Source: Balneolaceae bacterium (GTDB taxonomy: Bacteria; Bacteroidota; Rhodothermia; Balneolales; Balneolaceae). From it: a DNA stretch of 61,754 bases. Location: positions 1-61,754 of the forward strand of contig JAEPQH010000021.1 in NCBI GenBank assembly GCA_017640605.1, given 5' to 3'. The notes under the pieces are model-generated. The model was not told the DNA's origin. It worked only from the letters and a program-made list of their open reading frames with translations, and made no database searches. Shown here piece after piece: positions 37,678 through 46,902 of the stretch. Every line of letters begins with the position of its first letter. Positions within the stretch are counted from its first letter, which is position 1. The position numbers and the translations under genes are program-made.

Positions 37678-39156
37678 CTAAGCTGGTCCAATAAGATCCT
37701 GTGCAATAATGCTACTTGATAGCACACCGGGTAATCCTGCTCCCGGATGCGTTCCAGCTCCCACAAAGTACAGACCATCTACATCTTCTGATTTATTATG
37801 TGGCCGGAACCATGCAGACTGTGTAAGAATAGGTTCCACAGAAAATGCCGATCCTTTATAACTATTTAAAGTATCCTGAAAATGTAGTGGATCGATATAG
37901 TGCTCTGCCACTAAGTTTTCTTTTAAATCAGGAAGGTAATTTTCTTCGAGGAAATCCATAATTCGATCTTTGTAAATCGGTGCGAACTCGTTCCAGTCGG
38001 TGCCGCTGTCTAAATGCGGAACCGGCGATAGCACGTAAAATCCTTCATGTCCTTCCGGCGCAATACTACTGTCGGTGATGGTTGGCATGTGTAGATACAA
38101 TGAGAAATCATCGGCTACATGTTTCTTGTGGAAAATGTCATCTAATAAGGCTTTGTATCTAGGACCTAAAATGATGTTGTGATGGGCAAGTCCGGAATCG
38201 AGATATCGCTTCTTGGTTCCAAAATAGATCACAAAAAGCGACATACTGTATTTTGTTCGCTCAATTTTACGATCGGTATATTTCTTCCGATGCACCGGGT
38301 TAATCAAATTTTTGTAGGTAAAAGCTACATCAGCATTAGAAACTACAACATCAGCATCTAGTTGCTCCCCATTTTTTAAACGAACGCCATTTGCTTTGCC
38401 GTTTTTCACAAGGATTTCTTCCACTTCTGTTTCAAGATGGATTTTTCCCCCTTGCTCAGTGATTAATTTTTCAAAGGCATTTACAATGGCACCGGTGCCA
38501 CCCATCGCGTAATGCACGCCCCATTCGCGCTCCAGATAGTGAATCATGGCGTAAATGGAAGTGGTATCAAAAGGATTACCACCTACTAATAGCGGATGGA
38601 AGGAAAAACACATCCGAAGAAAATCGTCTTTAATGAACTGTGCTACATACTTATATACATTCTTATAAGATTGTAGCTTGATCAAATCCGGGGCTACTTT
38701 AAGCATATCGGTGAATTTCAGGAAAGGCTGATCGGCTAACTCTGTAAAACCTTTATCAAAGATTGCCTTGGTGGTACCTAAAAACTTTTCGTAGCCTTCT
38801 TTATCGGATGGATTACGCTTCTCGATTTCTTTTAGTGTAAACTCATGATCGTTGTTGTAATCAAAAGCTTCTCCTTTATCATCGAAAATGCGATAAAAAG
38901 GATTGCAAGGAACAAACTCTACATAATCGGATCGTTTCTTACCTGCAGCTTCGAAGATGTCGTCGAACATAAATGGGGCTGTAATTACAGTTGGGCCACC
39001 ATCAAATTTGAACCCATTTTTTTCGTACACATAAGCGCGTCCACCCAGTTTGTCTCTCTTTTCTAGAATGGTAACGTTATGCCCGGCGCTTAGTAATCGG
39101 GAAGCGGCACCTAATCCGCCAAATCCGCTTCCAATAACAATAATATTCTTTTTCAT
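37678..39156 (-). CDS. Phytoene desaturase family FAD-dependent oxidoreductase (CrtI-like)
   Basis: A 492-residue CrtI/CrtN-type protein. The FAD-binding motif [17 protein letters not shown] begins at about residue 9 and [12 protein letters not shown] follows. The C-terminal FAD signature is [19 protein letters not shown], typical of carotenoid desaturases/isomerases. Such enzymes introduce double bonds into phytoene or related carotenoids at the membrane. The ATG at 39156 gives the normal short N terminus; an ATG 12 codons earlier is possible. No phytoene synthase gene lies nearby, so the exact carotenoid step cannot be assigned. It follows rlpA and the histidine kinase on the same strand. 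Confidence 0.88.
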   Translation of the reverse strand: MKKNIIVIGSGFGGLGAASRLLSAGHNVTILEKRDKLGGRAYVYEKNGFKFDGGPTVITAPFMFDDIFEAAGKKRSDYVEFVPCNPFYRIFDDKGEAFDYNNDHEFTLKEIEKRNPSDKEGYEKFLGTTKAIFDKGFTELADQPFLKFTDMLKVAPDLIKLQSYKNVYKYVAQFIKDDFLRMCFSFHPLLVGGNPFDTTSIYAMIHYLEREWGVHYAMGGTGAIVNAFEKLITEQGGKIHLETEVEEILVKNGKANGVRLKNGEQLDADVVVSNADVAFTYKNLINPVHRKKYTDRKIERTKYSMSLFVIYFGTKKRYLDSGLAHHNIILGPRYKALLDDIFHKKHVADDFSLYLHMPTITDSSIAPEGHEGFYVLSPVPHLDSGTDWNEFAPIYKDRIMDFLEENYLPDLKENLVAEHYIDPLHFQDTLNSYKGSAFSVEPILTQSAWFRPHNKSEDVDGLYFVGAGTHPGAGLPGVLSSSIIAQDLIGPA

Positions 39157-39223
39157 GTAGCTGTTTGTTCTGATTGAGTCCCCATAACCCAAATCATTCA
39201 GCTATCAATCCCGGAAAAAATAA

Positions 39224-39889
39224 TTAATCGTTTTCGATCTGTTTCACAAAGCCATCGAAGCCATCGAGTTGTAGAGCTTCAAGATCACTTTGTGCTGCGG
39301 CGGTATCTTGGTAAAGTCCATAATATACCCGATAAACTAATGTTCCATTAACAGTAACCGGCTCTACGCGGCTGCCTTCAATCTTATCTGATTCTTGCAG
39401 GGCAAGACTTTCTTCAGAAAACGAGCCTAATTGAATAGTGAAATTCGCCACTTTTAAATCTGTAACGCGAGAGTTTTCTAAATCACCAACCACTAAATAT
39501 AGCCGAACGCGAGCGGTTCCCGGTCCAATCATATCTATCTCGGTAGCAGCAGCACGCGATAAATCAATAATTCGATTTTTTGCAAATGGTCCTCGGTCGT
39601 TGATACGTACTCGGGTTGTTTTGCCATTATCTAGGTTTTCTACCACTACCTCAGAATTGAATGGAAGGGTGCGATGTGCAGCGGTCATTCCGTCCATGTC
39701 GTACACTTCACCATTAGCTGTTAACTTCCCATGAAAATTAGGCCCGTACCAACTGGCAACTCCGGTTTCTATGGCGTTGGAAGAACCTTTTGCGCCGGCT
39801 TCCATACCTTTAGTTTTTGGCACTACACCACACGCAGTTGTAATTAGGTATACCGATAGTAGTAGAAGTAAACTTTTTGTAGACGACAT
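39224..39889 (-). CDS. rlpA: RlpA-like septal lipoprotein with SPOR domain
   Basis: A 221-residue lipoprotein (lipobox TTAC, Cys20). The double-psi beta-barrel of RlpA spans about 42-130, with TGVASWYGPNFHGKLTANGE, MTAAHRTLPFNSEVVVEN and VRINDRGPFAKNRIIDLS, including the catalytic-type Asp in NDRGPF. A C-terminal SPOR domain (about 148-220, FTIQLGSFSEESLALQ ... FDGFVKQI) binds denuded glycan strands at division sites. RlpA of Pseudomonas is a lytic transglycosylase acting on such strands. It sits between the histidine kinase and the crtI-like gene on minus with short gaps. Confidence 0.9.
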   Translation of the reverse strand: MSSTKSLLLLLSVYLITTACGVVPKTKGMEAGAKGSSNAIETGVASWYGPNFHGKLTANGEVYDMDGMTAAHRTLPFNSEVVVENLDNGKTTRVRINDRGPFAKNRIIDLSRAAATEIDMIGPGTARVRLYLVVGDLENSRVTDLKVANFTIQLGSFSEESLALQESDKIEGSRVEPVTVNGTLVYRVYYGLYQDTAAAQSDLEALQLDGFDGFVKQIEND

Positions 39890-39938
39890 ATACGATTGTT
39901 AAGAGAGGTTCGCCAAATATACCAAGGTCTAAATAAAC

Positions 39939-41834
39939 TTAAAATTGAGCTTTATTAAGTAATACTTTAAAGGTGGTTCCTTTTCCTTGTTCGCTTTCAA
40001 CCAAAATGGTTCCTTGCATTTGTTGCACTAGATTTTTGACGATATATAGCCCCAAACCGGTTGATTTCTCATTTGCAGTTGGACTAGCAGAAAGCTTTTC
40101 GAATTTTTTAAAAAGCTTGGTTTTATCCAGCTCGGTAAGTCCCGGACCTTGATCCGAAACAGCAATTTCAACTTGAGTGCCTACTTCGCGGGCGGTAATT
40201 TTGACGCAACTCTCCTTCGATGAAAATTTAAAGGCATTGTTTACCAAATTCTCAAGAATACGATATATAGCATTCTCATCGCCCATAATGTTAGGTAAAG
40301 AGTCATCAATTTCTAAAGTGGTATTTATATCCTTTTCCTTGCCGAGTACAGAAAGTGTTGTGTAGGCCGATTTTAGTATAGGTTCGATTGAAAGTTCTTT
40401 AGTTGATATTTTTGCCGATTGAGATTCTATCTTATTTACATCCAGCATATTGTTGAGCAAGTGCTGCATCTGCAGGGTAGAATTGTAAATGATTGATCCA
40501 TACTCTCGGGCAGTATCTGCATCCACCATTTCAGGATCATCTTTCATGAATTCTGATAACACCATCACCGAGTTCAAAGGACTTCTCAAATCGTGAGAAA
40601 CGACTCCTATAAAGTGGTTTTTATCGGTATTTAAATCCTCTAGCTGTTTCGTTACTTCTTTTCTTTTTTGATACACTCTGAACCAAAATACAAGTAACAC
40701 AACTATGGCAATCAGCAGAACTAGTAATGCGGTGTTGTATACGTTACGCATCTGTAACACTTCATTTAATCGCTGTAATTCTAGTTCCGCTTCGGCAGTT
40801 GCTTCAGATTCGCTGATCAAACGAGAAACAATTGCTGATGATTGTTGTAATCGGGCTAGTTCTAAATGTTGATGATATTCGCTCATGTAAGCATAGGAAT
40901 GTTCAAAATCATTTAAAGCGGCATAAACTTCTGAGAGATGTAATAACGTTTTTCGGATATAAGATTCATCTTTATGAGCATTGAAATCTGCATAGGCACT
41001 AAGGGCAAGCTCAAGCGCTAATTTCGGTTTATTAACCTGCATCGCAATTCTGCTTCGGTTTAGGCTTAGTAATCCATTAAAAAAGCATAAATCCAATTGT
41101 TGAAATGTTGGTTGACGCGCATTCATGAGGTTTTCGGCTTTACTATACGCACCCATTTCAATCATAAGTTCTGCCAGCAAGATAGTTTGCTGCATATCGC
41201 TTACTTCATCTTCATTTTCGAAAGTGTAAATGCTGGATTCAAGCTCCTCAAATAGTTTTTTGGCTCTCGCAGAATCTCCAATTGTTGAATACAGAACTGC
41301 AAGATCATATTTAGGAATCCACAGAGTTCTTTCTTCAATGTAATTGTCTAATGCTGAACGAAGAAGCGGTTCAGAGAGTGCTGGTAACTGAATATCGAAA
41401 TAAGTTTTCCCCAGATGATAGTTCGTGTGAAATATCTCGCTTGTGATGTTAGAAACGGAACCCATAGTAAATGCAGCCGAGTATTCCTGAAATGCGGCCT
41501 CGTAATCTCCTAGTTCCGAAAAGGCAGATCCTAATTCGGTGTAAGCGTAAATGATACGAACCGGATCATCGAGTGCACGTGCATGCTCTAAGCTAAGCTC
41601 TATGTACTCTTTTGCGCGTTCGAGATCTTCAAATCTAAAATACCGGTAAAGTTGCCGCGCTCGTTCGTACTTTTGCGCCAAATCGGAAGTATTTTCGTAC
41701 TCCGAAATTTGCTGTTCTATAAATGCTTCTTTTGGAAGCTCAGGAACCGATTGGGCATAACCTATTACTGTCGCTGTAAGCGAAAATATAATGATGCCGA
41801 CAAGCTCCTTCCATTGCCCGCTAATAACTGTCAC
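39939..41834 (-). CDS. Sensor histidine kinase with extracytoplasmic TPR domain
   Basis: A 631-residue sensor. An N-terminal signal (about 11-27) is followed by a periplasmic helical repeat region with TPR-like units (about 55-320), a short coiled coil (about 330-362), a single membrane span (about 367-385), a HisKA domain with phospho-acceptor H414 (VVSHDLRSPLNS) and a HATPase domain. In the latter the N box is at 532-533, G1 is DQGPGL (561-566) and G2 is STGLGLYIVK (591-600). It therefore looks like a complete hybrid-free class I kinase. No response regulator gene is adjacent. TPR sensors of this architecture are common in Bacteroidota-type genomes; the ligand is unknown. Confidence 0.92.
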   Translation of the reverse strand: MTVISGQWKELVGIIIFSLTATVIGYAQSVPELPKEAFIEQQISEYENTSDLAQKYERARQLYRYFRFEDLERAKEYIELSLEHARALDDPVRIIYAYTELGSAFSELGDYEAAFQEYSAAFTMGSVSNITSEIFHTNYHLGKTYFDIQLPALSEPLLRSALDNYIEERTLWIPKYDLAVLYSTIGDSARAKKLFEELESSIYTFENEDEVSDMQQTILLAELMIEMGAYSKAENLMNARQPTFQQLDLCFFNGLLSLNRSRIAMQVNKPKLALELALSAYADFNAHKDESYIRKTLLHLSEVYAALNDFEHSYAYMSEYHQHLELARLQQSSAIVSRLISESEATAEAELELQRLNEVLQMRNVYNTALLVLLIAIVVLLVFWFRVYQKRKEVTKQLEDLNTDKNHFIGVVSHDLRSPLNSVMVLSEFMKDDPEMVDADTAREYGSIIYNSTLQMQHLLNNMLDVNKIESQSAKISTKELSIEPILKSAYTTLSVLGKEKDINTTLEIDDSLPNIMGDENAIYRILENLVNNAFKFSSKESCVKITAREVGTQVEIAVSDQGPGLTELDKTKLFKKFEKLSASPTANEKSTGLGLYIVKNLVQQMQGTILVESEQGKGTTFKVLLNKAQF

Positions 41835-41998
41835 CTAAATACTAGTTTATAACTCCATGCAGAAAATGCTTCATATTTTCAAGGGGTGCAAGTAATTATC
41901 GCATGATCATGTGGTTTTATAATTTATTTGATGAAGATATTGACTAATGTCTGCCGATTCGATAATTATGCCAATCTTTAATAATTAATCATCGAACT

Positions 41999-42517
41999 AT
42001 GCATACGTTTAAAAAGCTTATTCCAGCTTTTGTTTTTATTTGTATGCTTTCGGTCACTGCCTTTGCACAGCAAGTATCGATAAATTTTGCCGGAGGTCAG
42101 TTGTCAAACGGCGAAATTTCTCTCACATTTACAAGTGGCGAAGCAGTATCGGGAGCCTTCTCATCCGATGATCTTTCCCTTTCCTCAGGCTTTAGCTTGA
42201 TCAGCTCGGGACTTATCACCTCCGATGAAGTTGTAAACAGCGACATTCCCGCCACATTTGGGATTAGTCAGAACTATCCAAATCCATTCAACCCTTCCAC
42301 AAATATTGAGTACATGCTTCCGAAGAGTGCAGATCTGCGCATCGAAGTATACAATTCTATTGGAATGCGAGTAGCCGTTTTAGTAGATCAGCAACAATCG
42401 GCCGGGTTCCACACGGTACGTTTCAATGCATCGTCGTATTCAAGTGGAATGTATTTCTATCGTTTAGTTGCAGATGGAAATGTTATCGAAACCAAAAAAA
42501 TGCTATTGATAAAATAA
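41999..42517 (+). CDS. Small T9SS type A sorting-domain protein
   Basis: A 172-residue protein: signal peptide ending AFAQQ (about 1-24), a short beta-rich module (about 25-75, GGQLSNGEISLTFTSGEAVS), and a C-terminal T9SS type A sorting domain (about 90-172: SQNYPNPFNPSTNIEYML, YNSIGMRVAVLVDQ, GMYFYRLVADG, KKMLLIK). The short front module recurs in FCB-group proteins paired with tail-fibre-domain proteins. The next gene starts 10 bases on and encodes exactly such a protein, so this may be its surface anchor or partner. The partner lacks a sorting domain of its own. Confidence 0.85.
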   Translation: MHTFKKLIPAFVFICMLSVTAFAQQVSINFAGGQLSNGEISLTFTSGEAVSGAFSSDDLSLSSGFSLISSGLITSDEVVNSDIPATFGISQNYPNPFNPSTNIEYMLPKSADLRIEVYNSIGMRVAVLVDQQQSAGFHTVRFNASSYSSGMYFYRLVADGNVIETKKMLLIK

Positions 42518-42527
42518 CTCGGGAATT

Positions 42528-45074
42528 ATGAAAAAAATTAACACACTACTATTTATGCACATCGCGCTTTGCCTTGTTGGGATGGAGGCGTTTGCTCAAC
42601 AGGTACCACAAGGCTTTAACTTTCAAGCTGTAGCGGCTGGTACCGATGGTTTACCATTAGCCGATCAGGATATAAGCGTCCAAATCGAAATCGTGAAAGG
42701 CACCGAAGAAGGCGAAGTGGTTTACACCGAAACACATACCGTTAATACAAATGCTGTGGGTTTATTTCAGCTCACTATCGGGCAGGGCACTGCAGCAGAA
42801 GGCAACATATTTTCAAGTGTAAATTGGGGTTCAGATAACTTCTTTGTTGGCCTTGCTATCGATCTTACCAACACCGGTAATTTTGTAAGCTTGGGTAAAA
42901 CCAAGTTATTGTCGGTTCCATATGCTTTGCTCGCACAAGATGTTGTAAATGGAACGGGTGCATCTGCCATCACAGAGTATGAAATTGACGTTTCAACTGG
43001 CGATACAGCTTTTACTGTAATAGCTTTTGGTGATGAAGGAGGCCTGATTAACCCTGCAATTATTGGTTATGCAAATACAACCGGTTTTAATATTGGTGTG
43101 GATGGTATTGGCGAGTCGGTAGAAGGAAATGAAACCTTTCAATATGGTGTGCGCGGTGTAGCGCTTGGGGAAGGAACCGGTTTACACTACGGACTTCGCG
43201 GCGAGGCCCGTGCTGCTAATGCATGGAACGTTGGGGTGCGCGGACAATCCATCTGGGAAAGTACCCAAGAAAACTATGGTGGTTGGTTTTCGGGTAGATT
43301 CAGCCGTTTAAGAAATGTGGGTATTATTGCAGATGCCAGAGATGTTCAAAATTTCGGAGTACAATACAATACCGGTGTGGTAGGTATTGCCTCAGGTTCC
43401 GGAAGTGGCGATTTGGAAAATGGTTCTTATAACACAGGAGTGCGTGCAGAAGCGAATGGCAACACCATTGGAAACCATGCTGTTTCTGCTGTCGTTTTTG
43501 GAAATGCAGGAACGGATAATGCCGGTGTTTTTGCAGAAAGTAACGTAGATGATGGAACCACAGAAATCGAAAATATGGGTGTAAAAGCCTTTGCCGGTGG
43601 CCCCGGTAGAAATGTGGCGCTTTATGGAAGTGCTTTTAATGGCGCAGAAAATTATGCTGCGTGGCTCGATGGCGAAGTAGTGATCAATGGGAATTTAACT
43701 GTTAACGGCGCAATCAACGGCGAAGGTGGCGGTGGATTAATCACTGAAATTGATCTTGATGCAACACTCGATACCGCATTTACCGTGCGTATTTCCGGTG
43801 ATGAAGGCGCAGTAAATAACTCAGCTATCATCGGTGAAGCAAGTACTTTTGGAACTAATGTGGGTGTGGAAGGGAAAGCATTTTCACAATCCGGAAGCGA
43901 AAGTTTTCAGGTAGGAACGTACGGCGAAGCTGTTGGTGAAGGAAGTGGAACCCATATTGGCGTATATGGTTGGTCTAACACTCCGGATAGAACCGGAGGA
44001 AGTTCGTATGGGTTATTTGGTAGAGCAGCAAGTCAAGGTAAATTTAACCAAGGAGCGAGAACCTTTGTAAATGGTGCAGGTAGTGGTGAAATCATTCCAA
44101 TTGGTGATCCTGCCGAGCAAGATGGAAATTTTGGCTCATTTAATATCGGTTATAGTACTTATGTTGAAGGAAACCTAAATGGAAACACTGGTGTAGATAT
44201 CGAAATTGGTGGTGATCAGGGCTCAAGAATTAATATTGGTGCCGAAGCTCGCGTGTTTACAACCTCAACCGCAGAAAACTCAGGAATCCAAGCTATTGTG
44301 AATGGCTCTTCAACGTTAAACCGAGGATTTTTCGGTTATATAAATGGTGATAACAATAACGTAGGTATGGATCTAACTGTGGAAGGCGGTACCGATAACA
44401 GAGGACTTATCGTAAACGCAGATATTGCTGCCACTTTTAATGGTGCTGTTGAAATCAATCAAAGTGATCTTAATATTGTTGGCGATACTAACGACGATCA
44501 GGCGATAAAAATAAATAATGGCGGTATTTCCGGAGGGTTGAATCCATTTACAGATGGATTTCAATTGAATCATAACGTTGGTGGTGGCACACTTTTGGAA
44601 ATGTATCAAGGAGGTAACCTGAATGTTAACATCACTGGTGACGGTAACGCTACTTTTGCTGGAACAGTTAACCAATCTTCTGATCTTCGCTTAAAAACAA
44701 ATGTAGCAAGCTTGTCAAACGCTTTGGATAATACTCTTGCTCTTAGAGGTGTAAGCTACAAATGGAAAGATGAGACTAAATCTCAGGATACTCAGATTGG
44801 TCTAATCGCACAAGAAGTAGAGGAAATCTATCCTGAGTTTGTACACACTGATGATGAAGGCATGAAATCTGTGAACTACTCGCAGATGGTAGCAGTACTT
44901 ATTGAAGCCGTTAAAGAGCTGAATGCGAAAATCGAAGTGCTTGAATCAGAAAATTCTGAGTTACGTGCTCAGGCTGATGACATCAAAACGATGAAAGCGC
45001 AAATCAATCAACTGATGACGCTTATTTCAAGTGATGAATCTACTGACACAACTCCTATGTCAGCAGATAAATAA
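42528..45074 (+). CDS. Secreted repeat protein with C-terminal S74-type intramolecular chaperone (tail fiber domain)
   Basis: An 848-residue protein. A signal peptide ends AFAQQ (about residue 25). The N-terminal domain (PQGFNFQAVAAG, to about 142) is of the type common in FCB surface proteins. Two long homologous repeats follow (about 146-395 and 404-660), each opening with DTAFTV...GDEG and II-G-A-T. The C terminus carries the endosialidase-type chaperone (Peptidase_S74), with S718-D-L-R-L-K723, matching the Ser/Lys autocleavage pair spacing, and LIAQEVEEIYPEFV. A coiled coil spans about 795-835. Phage tail spikes use this domain to trimerise and then release it; a trimeric fibre at the cell surface is inferred. 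Confidence 0.85.
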   Translation: MKKINTLLFMHIALCLVGMEAFAQQVPQGFNFQAVAAGTDGLPLADQDISVQIEIVKGTEEGEVVYTETHTVNTNAVGLFQLTIGQGTAAEGNIFSSVNWGSDNFFVGLAIDLTNTGNFVSLGKTKLLSVPYALLAQDVVNGTGASAITEYEIDVSTGDTAFTVIAFGDEGGLINPAIIGYANTTGFNIGVDGIGESVEGNETFQYGVRGVALGEGTGLHYGLRGEARAANAWNVGVRGQSIWESTQENYGGWFSGRFSRLRNVGIIADARDVQNFGVQYNTGVVGIASGSGSGDLENGSYNTGVRAEANGNTIGNHAVSAVVFGNAGTDNAGVFAESNVDDGTTEIENMGVKAFAGGPGRNVALYGSAFNGAENYAAWLDGEVVINGNLTVNGAINGEGGGGLITEIDLDATLDTAFTVRISGDEGAVNNSAIIGEASTFGTNVGVEGKAFSQSGSESFQVGTYGEAVGEGSGTHIGVYGWSNTPDRTGGSSYGLFGRAASQGKFNQGARTFVNGAGSGEIIPIGDPAEQDGNFGSFNIGYSTYVEGNLNGNTGVDIEIGGDQGSRINIGAEARVFTTSTAENSGIQAIVNGSSTLNRGFFGYINGDNNNVGMDLTVEGGTDNRGLIVNADIAATFNGAVEINQSDLNIVGDTNDDQAIKINNGGISGGLNPFTDGFQLNHNVGGGTLLEMYQGGNLNVNITGDGNATFAGTVNQSSDLRLKTNVASLSNALDNTLALRGVSYKWKDETKSQDTQIGLIAQEVEEIYPEFVHTDDEGMKSVNYSQMVAVLIEAVKELNAKIEVLESENSELRAQADDIKTMKAQINQLMTLISSDESTDTTPMSADK

Positions 45075-45097
45075 GTATTTTCTTCTTTATTGATTGG

Positions 45098-45130
45098 AAC
45101 CCTAACGGTGATGAATCGTTAGGGTTTTTT
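45098..45130 (+). terminator. Intrinsic terminator after the fibre protein gene
   Basis: A 10-bp perfect stem AACCCTAACG / CGTTAGGGTT with a 9-base loop, followed directly by a T-run (45125-45130). It separates the fibre module from the rhomboid gene. Confidence 0.92.
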
Positions 45131-45154
45131 ATTACTAATAATTAAACGATTCGA

Positions 45155-45748
45155 ATGAGTGTAACACTTACTCTTATTGCAATAAATGTGGTTGTATCAG
45201 TAGCAGCATTTAATTCACAACGAATGATGGAGATCGGGATGTTCATGCCGTACCGTGCCGTTCGTCAAAAAACCTGGTACGAACTCATTACATCAGGTTT
45301 TTTACATGCCGGATTTACACATCTAGCATTCAATATGATAACCCTGTTCTTTTTTGGTCTTGTTCTCGAGCGCACTATTGGAGAAGCACATTTCTTAGCG
45401 CTGTATGTAACAGGATTATTGGCCTCATCCGTACCTTCGTTAATTAAACACAAAGACAATCCTCAATACGCCACCATTGGAGCATCCGGCGCTGTTGAAG
45501 CAGTGTTGTTTGCGTTTATAGTAATCTTCCCTTTCGAAAAGATTTATCTGTTTTTCATTCCAATCGGAATTCCCGCTATAATTTTTGGGGCACTATTTGT
45601 TGCGTACAGTATCTGGGCAAGTAAAAAGGAAGGTAAAATCAATCACGAAGCGCATATAGGCGGTGCAGCATGGGGCCTAATTTACATGTTCGCTTTTGTG
45701 CCCAACACCATTGATCATTTTCTAACCGTGTTTGGTTTTTATGGATAA
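45155..45748 (+). CDS. Rhomboid family intramembrane serine protease
   Basis: A 197-residue polytopic protein with about six membrane segments. It has the rhomboid hallmarks: HxxxN (H56, N60 in HLAFNM), catalytic Ser111 in GASGAV (109-114) and catalytic His167 in HEAHIGGAAWG. Rhomboids cleave membrane-protein substrates inside the bilayer. The core six-helix form without extra domains is typical of small bacterial rhomboids. It is bounded by terminators on both sides and so is probably a single-gene unit; the substrate is unknown. Confidence 0.9.
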   Translation: MSVTLTLIAINVVVSVAAFNSQRMMEIGMFMPYRAVRQKTWYELITSGFLHAGFTHLAFNMITLFFFGLVLERTIGEAHFLALYVTGLLASSVPSLIKHKDNPQYATIGASGAVEAVLFAFIVIFPFEKIYLFFIPIGIPAIIFGALFVAYSIWASKKEGKINHEAHIGGAAWGLIYMFAFVPNTIDHFLTVFGFYG

Positions 45749-45753
45749 AAAAA

Positions 45754-45785
45754 TTGTAAGGTGAATTCACGAATTCACCTTACAA
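45754..45785 (-). terminator. Intrinsic terminator of the DUF1015-serC operon
   Basis: A 15-bp perfect inverted repeat (45754-45768 with 45771-45785) read on minus runs into a seven-T stretch (A-run at 45747-45753). On plus it follows the rhomboid gene but lacks a U-run, so it may work mainly for minus. Confidence 0.88.
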
Positions 45786-45798
45786 ATGCAATTTATTG

Positions 45799-46878
45799 TT
45801 ATCCGTTTTTGGATCTGAAATCCTTCATAAAGTCAACTAAAGCAACAACGCTTTCTCGTGGGCAGGCATTATAAATACTTGCACGAATGCCCCCAACACT
45901 TCTGTGACCTTTTAACGCATCCAAATGATATGCTTTGGCTTCCGTTAGAAACTTTGCTTCCAAATCCTCATTTCCAAGCCTGAAACAAACATTCATGTTT
46001 GAACGAGAACGTTCTTCAGCTGTGCCACGGTAGAAATCATCAGCATCAATTTCGTTGTAAAGTAAACCGGCTTTTTCTTCGTTAAAGGTTTTGAAATAAT
46101 CGAGTCCACCTTTTTCTTGAATCCATTCTAACACCAATCCTACCATATAAACACCAAACACCGGAGGAGTATTGAACATCTTTCCGGCATGAGTGTTATA
46201 GTTCATCATGGTTGGGATGTCCGATTTGTTAGATGTTGCGAGAAATTGCTTGTTCACTATCACCACAGTAACACCGGCTGGACCTAAATTCTTTTGTGCG
46301 CCCGCATAAATGATTCCATATTTCGAAATATCAATAGGCCGAGAAAGAAAATCAGACGAGGCATCACAAACTAAAGGCACTCCATTAGTTTCCGGTTCAA
46401 GAGGGAATTGCGTACCGAAAATGGTATTGTTTGATGTGAAATGAACAAACTTTGCATCATCAGTTAAGCTAAGTTCATCATCGGTAGGCACACGATGGAA
46501 ATTAGAATCGGCACTTGTGAATGCTTCATTTACGTTGCCAAATCGTTTTGCTTCCTTAATGGCTTTAGTACTCCAGGTTCCGGTATTAATATAATCTGCG
46601 GTTTCACCTTCTGACAAGAAATTGTACGGAGCCATAAGAAATTGTGTGCTTGCTCCCCCTTGAAGAAACATCACTTCGAAGTCATCACCCAGGCCGAGCA
46701 GTTGAACAAGACGTTCGCGCGCTTTAGCATCAACTTCTACATAATCTGCACCACGATGCGATTTCTCAATAATTGATGTTCCTGTTCCTTTGTAATCGAC
46801 AAATTCTTCTTGTGCTTTTTGAAGTACTTCCAAAGGCAGGATTGCCGGACCTGCGCTAAAATTGTGTATTCTGTTCAT
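45799..46878 (-). CDS. serC: Phosphoserine aminotransferase
   Basis: A 359-residue class V aminotransferase. It begins RIHNFSAGPAILPLEVL, has the GTGTSIIEKSHRG motif (31-43), and the PLP-binding Lys is K196 in YAGAQKNLGPAG. The C-terminal region contains GHRSVGGIRASIYN, which binds substrate phosphate. The enzyme converts 3-phosphohydroxypyruvate and glutamate to phosphoserine in serine synthesis (and can serve pyridoxine synthesis). It lies 24 bases downstream of the DUF1015 gene on the same strand, an association seen in several anaerobic and FCB genomes. Confidence 0.97.
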   Translation of the reverse strand: MNRIHNFSAGPAILPLEVLQKAQEEFVDYKGTGTSIIEKSHRGADYVEVDAKARERLVQLLGLGDDFEVMFLQGGASTQFLMAPYNFLSEGETADYINTGTWSTKAIKEAKRFGNVNEAFTSADSNFHRVPTDDELSLTDDAKFVHFTSNNTIFGTQFPLEPETNGVPLVCDASSDFLSRPIDISKYGIIYAGAQKNLGPAGVTVVIVNKQFLATSNKSDIPTMMNYNTHAGKMFNTPPVFGVYMVGLVLEWIQEKGGLDYFKTFNEEKAGLLYNEIDADDFYRGTAEERSRSNMNVCFRLGNEDLEAKFLTEAKAYHLDALKGHRSVGGIRASIYNACPRESVVALVDFMKDFRSKNG

Positions 46879-46902
46879 TATTTAAACTTGATGAGTGTGA
46901 GG

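Noticed and set aside
43000-44500. Repetitive DNA as a possible CRISPR or tandem-repeat array
   Set aside because: The repeats are in-frame, diverged and encode protein repeats; there are no constant-length repeats with spacers.
42528-45074. Prophage origin for the tail-fibre-domain gene
   Set aside because: No other phage genes nearby; signal peptide, FCB-type N-terminal domain and a T9SS partner point to a cellular surface protein.
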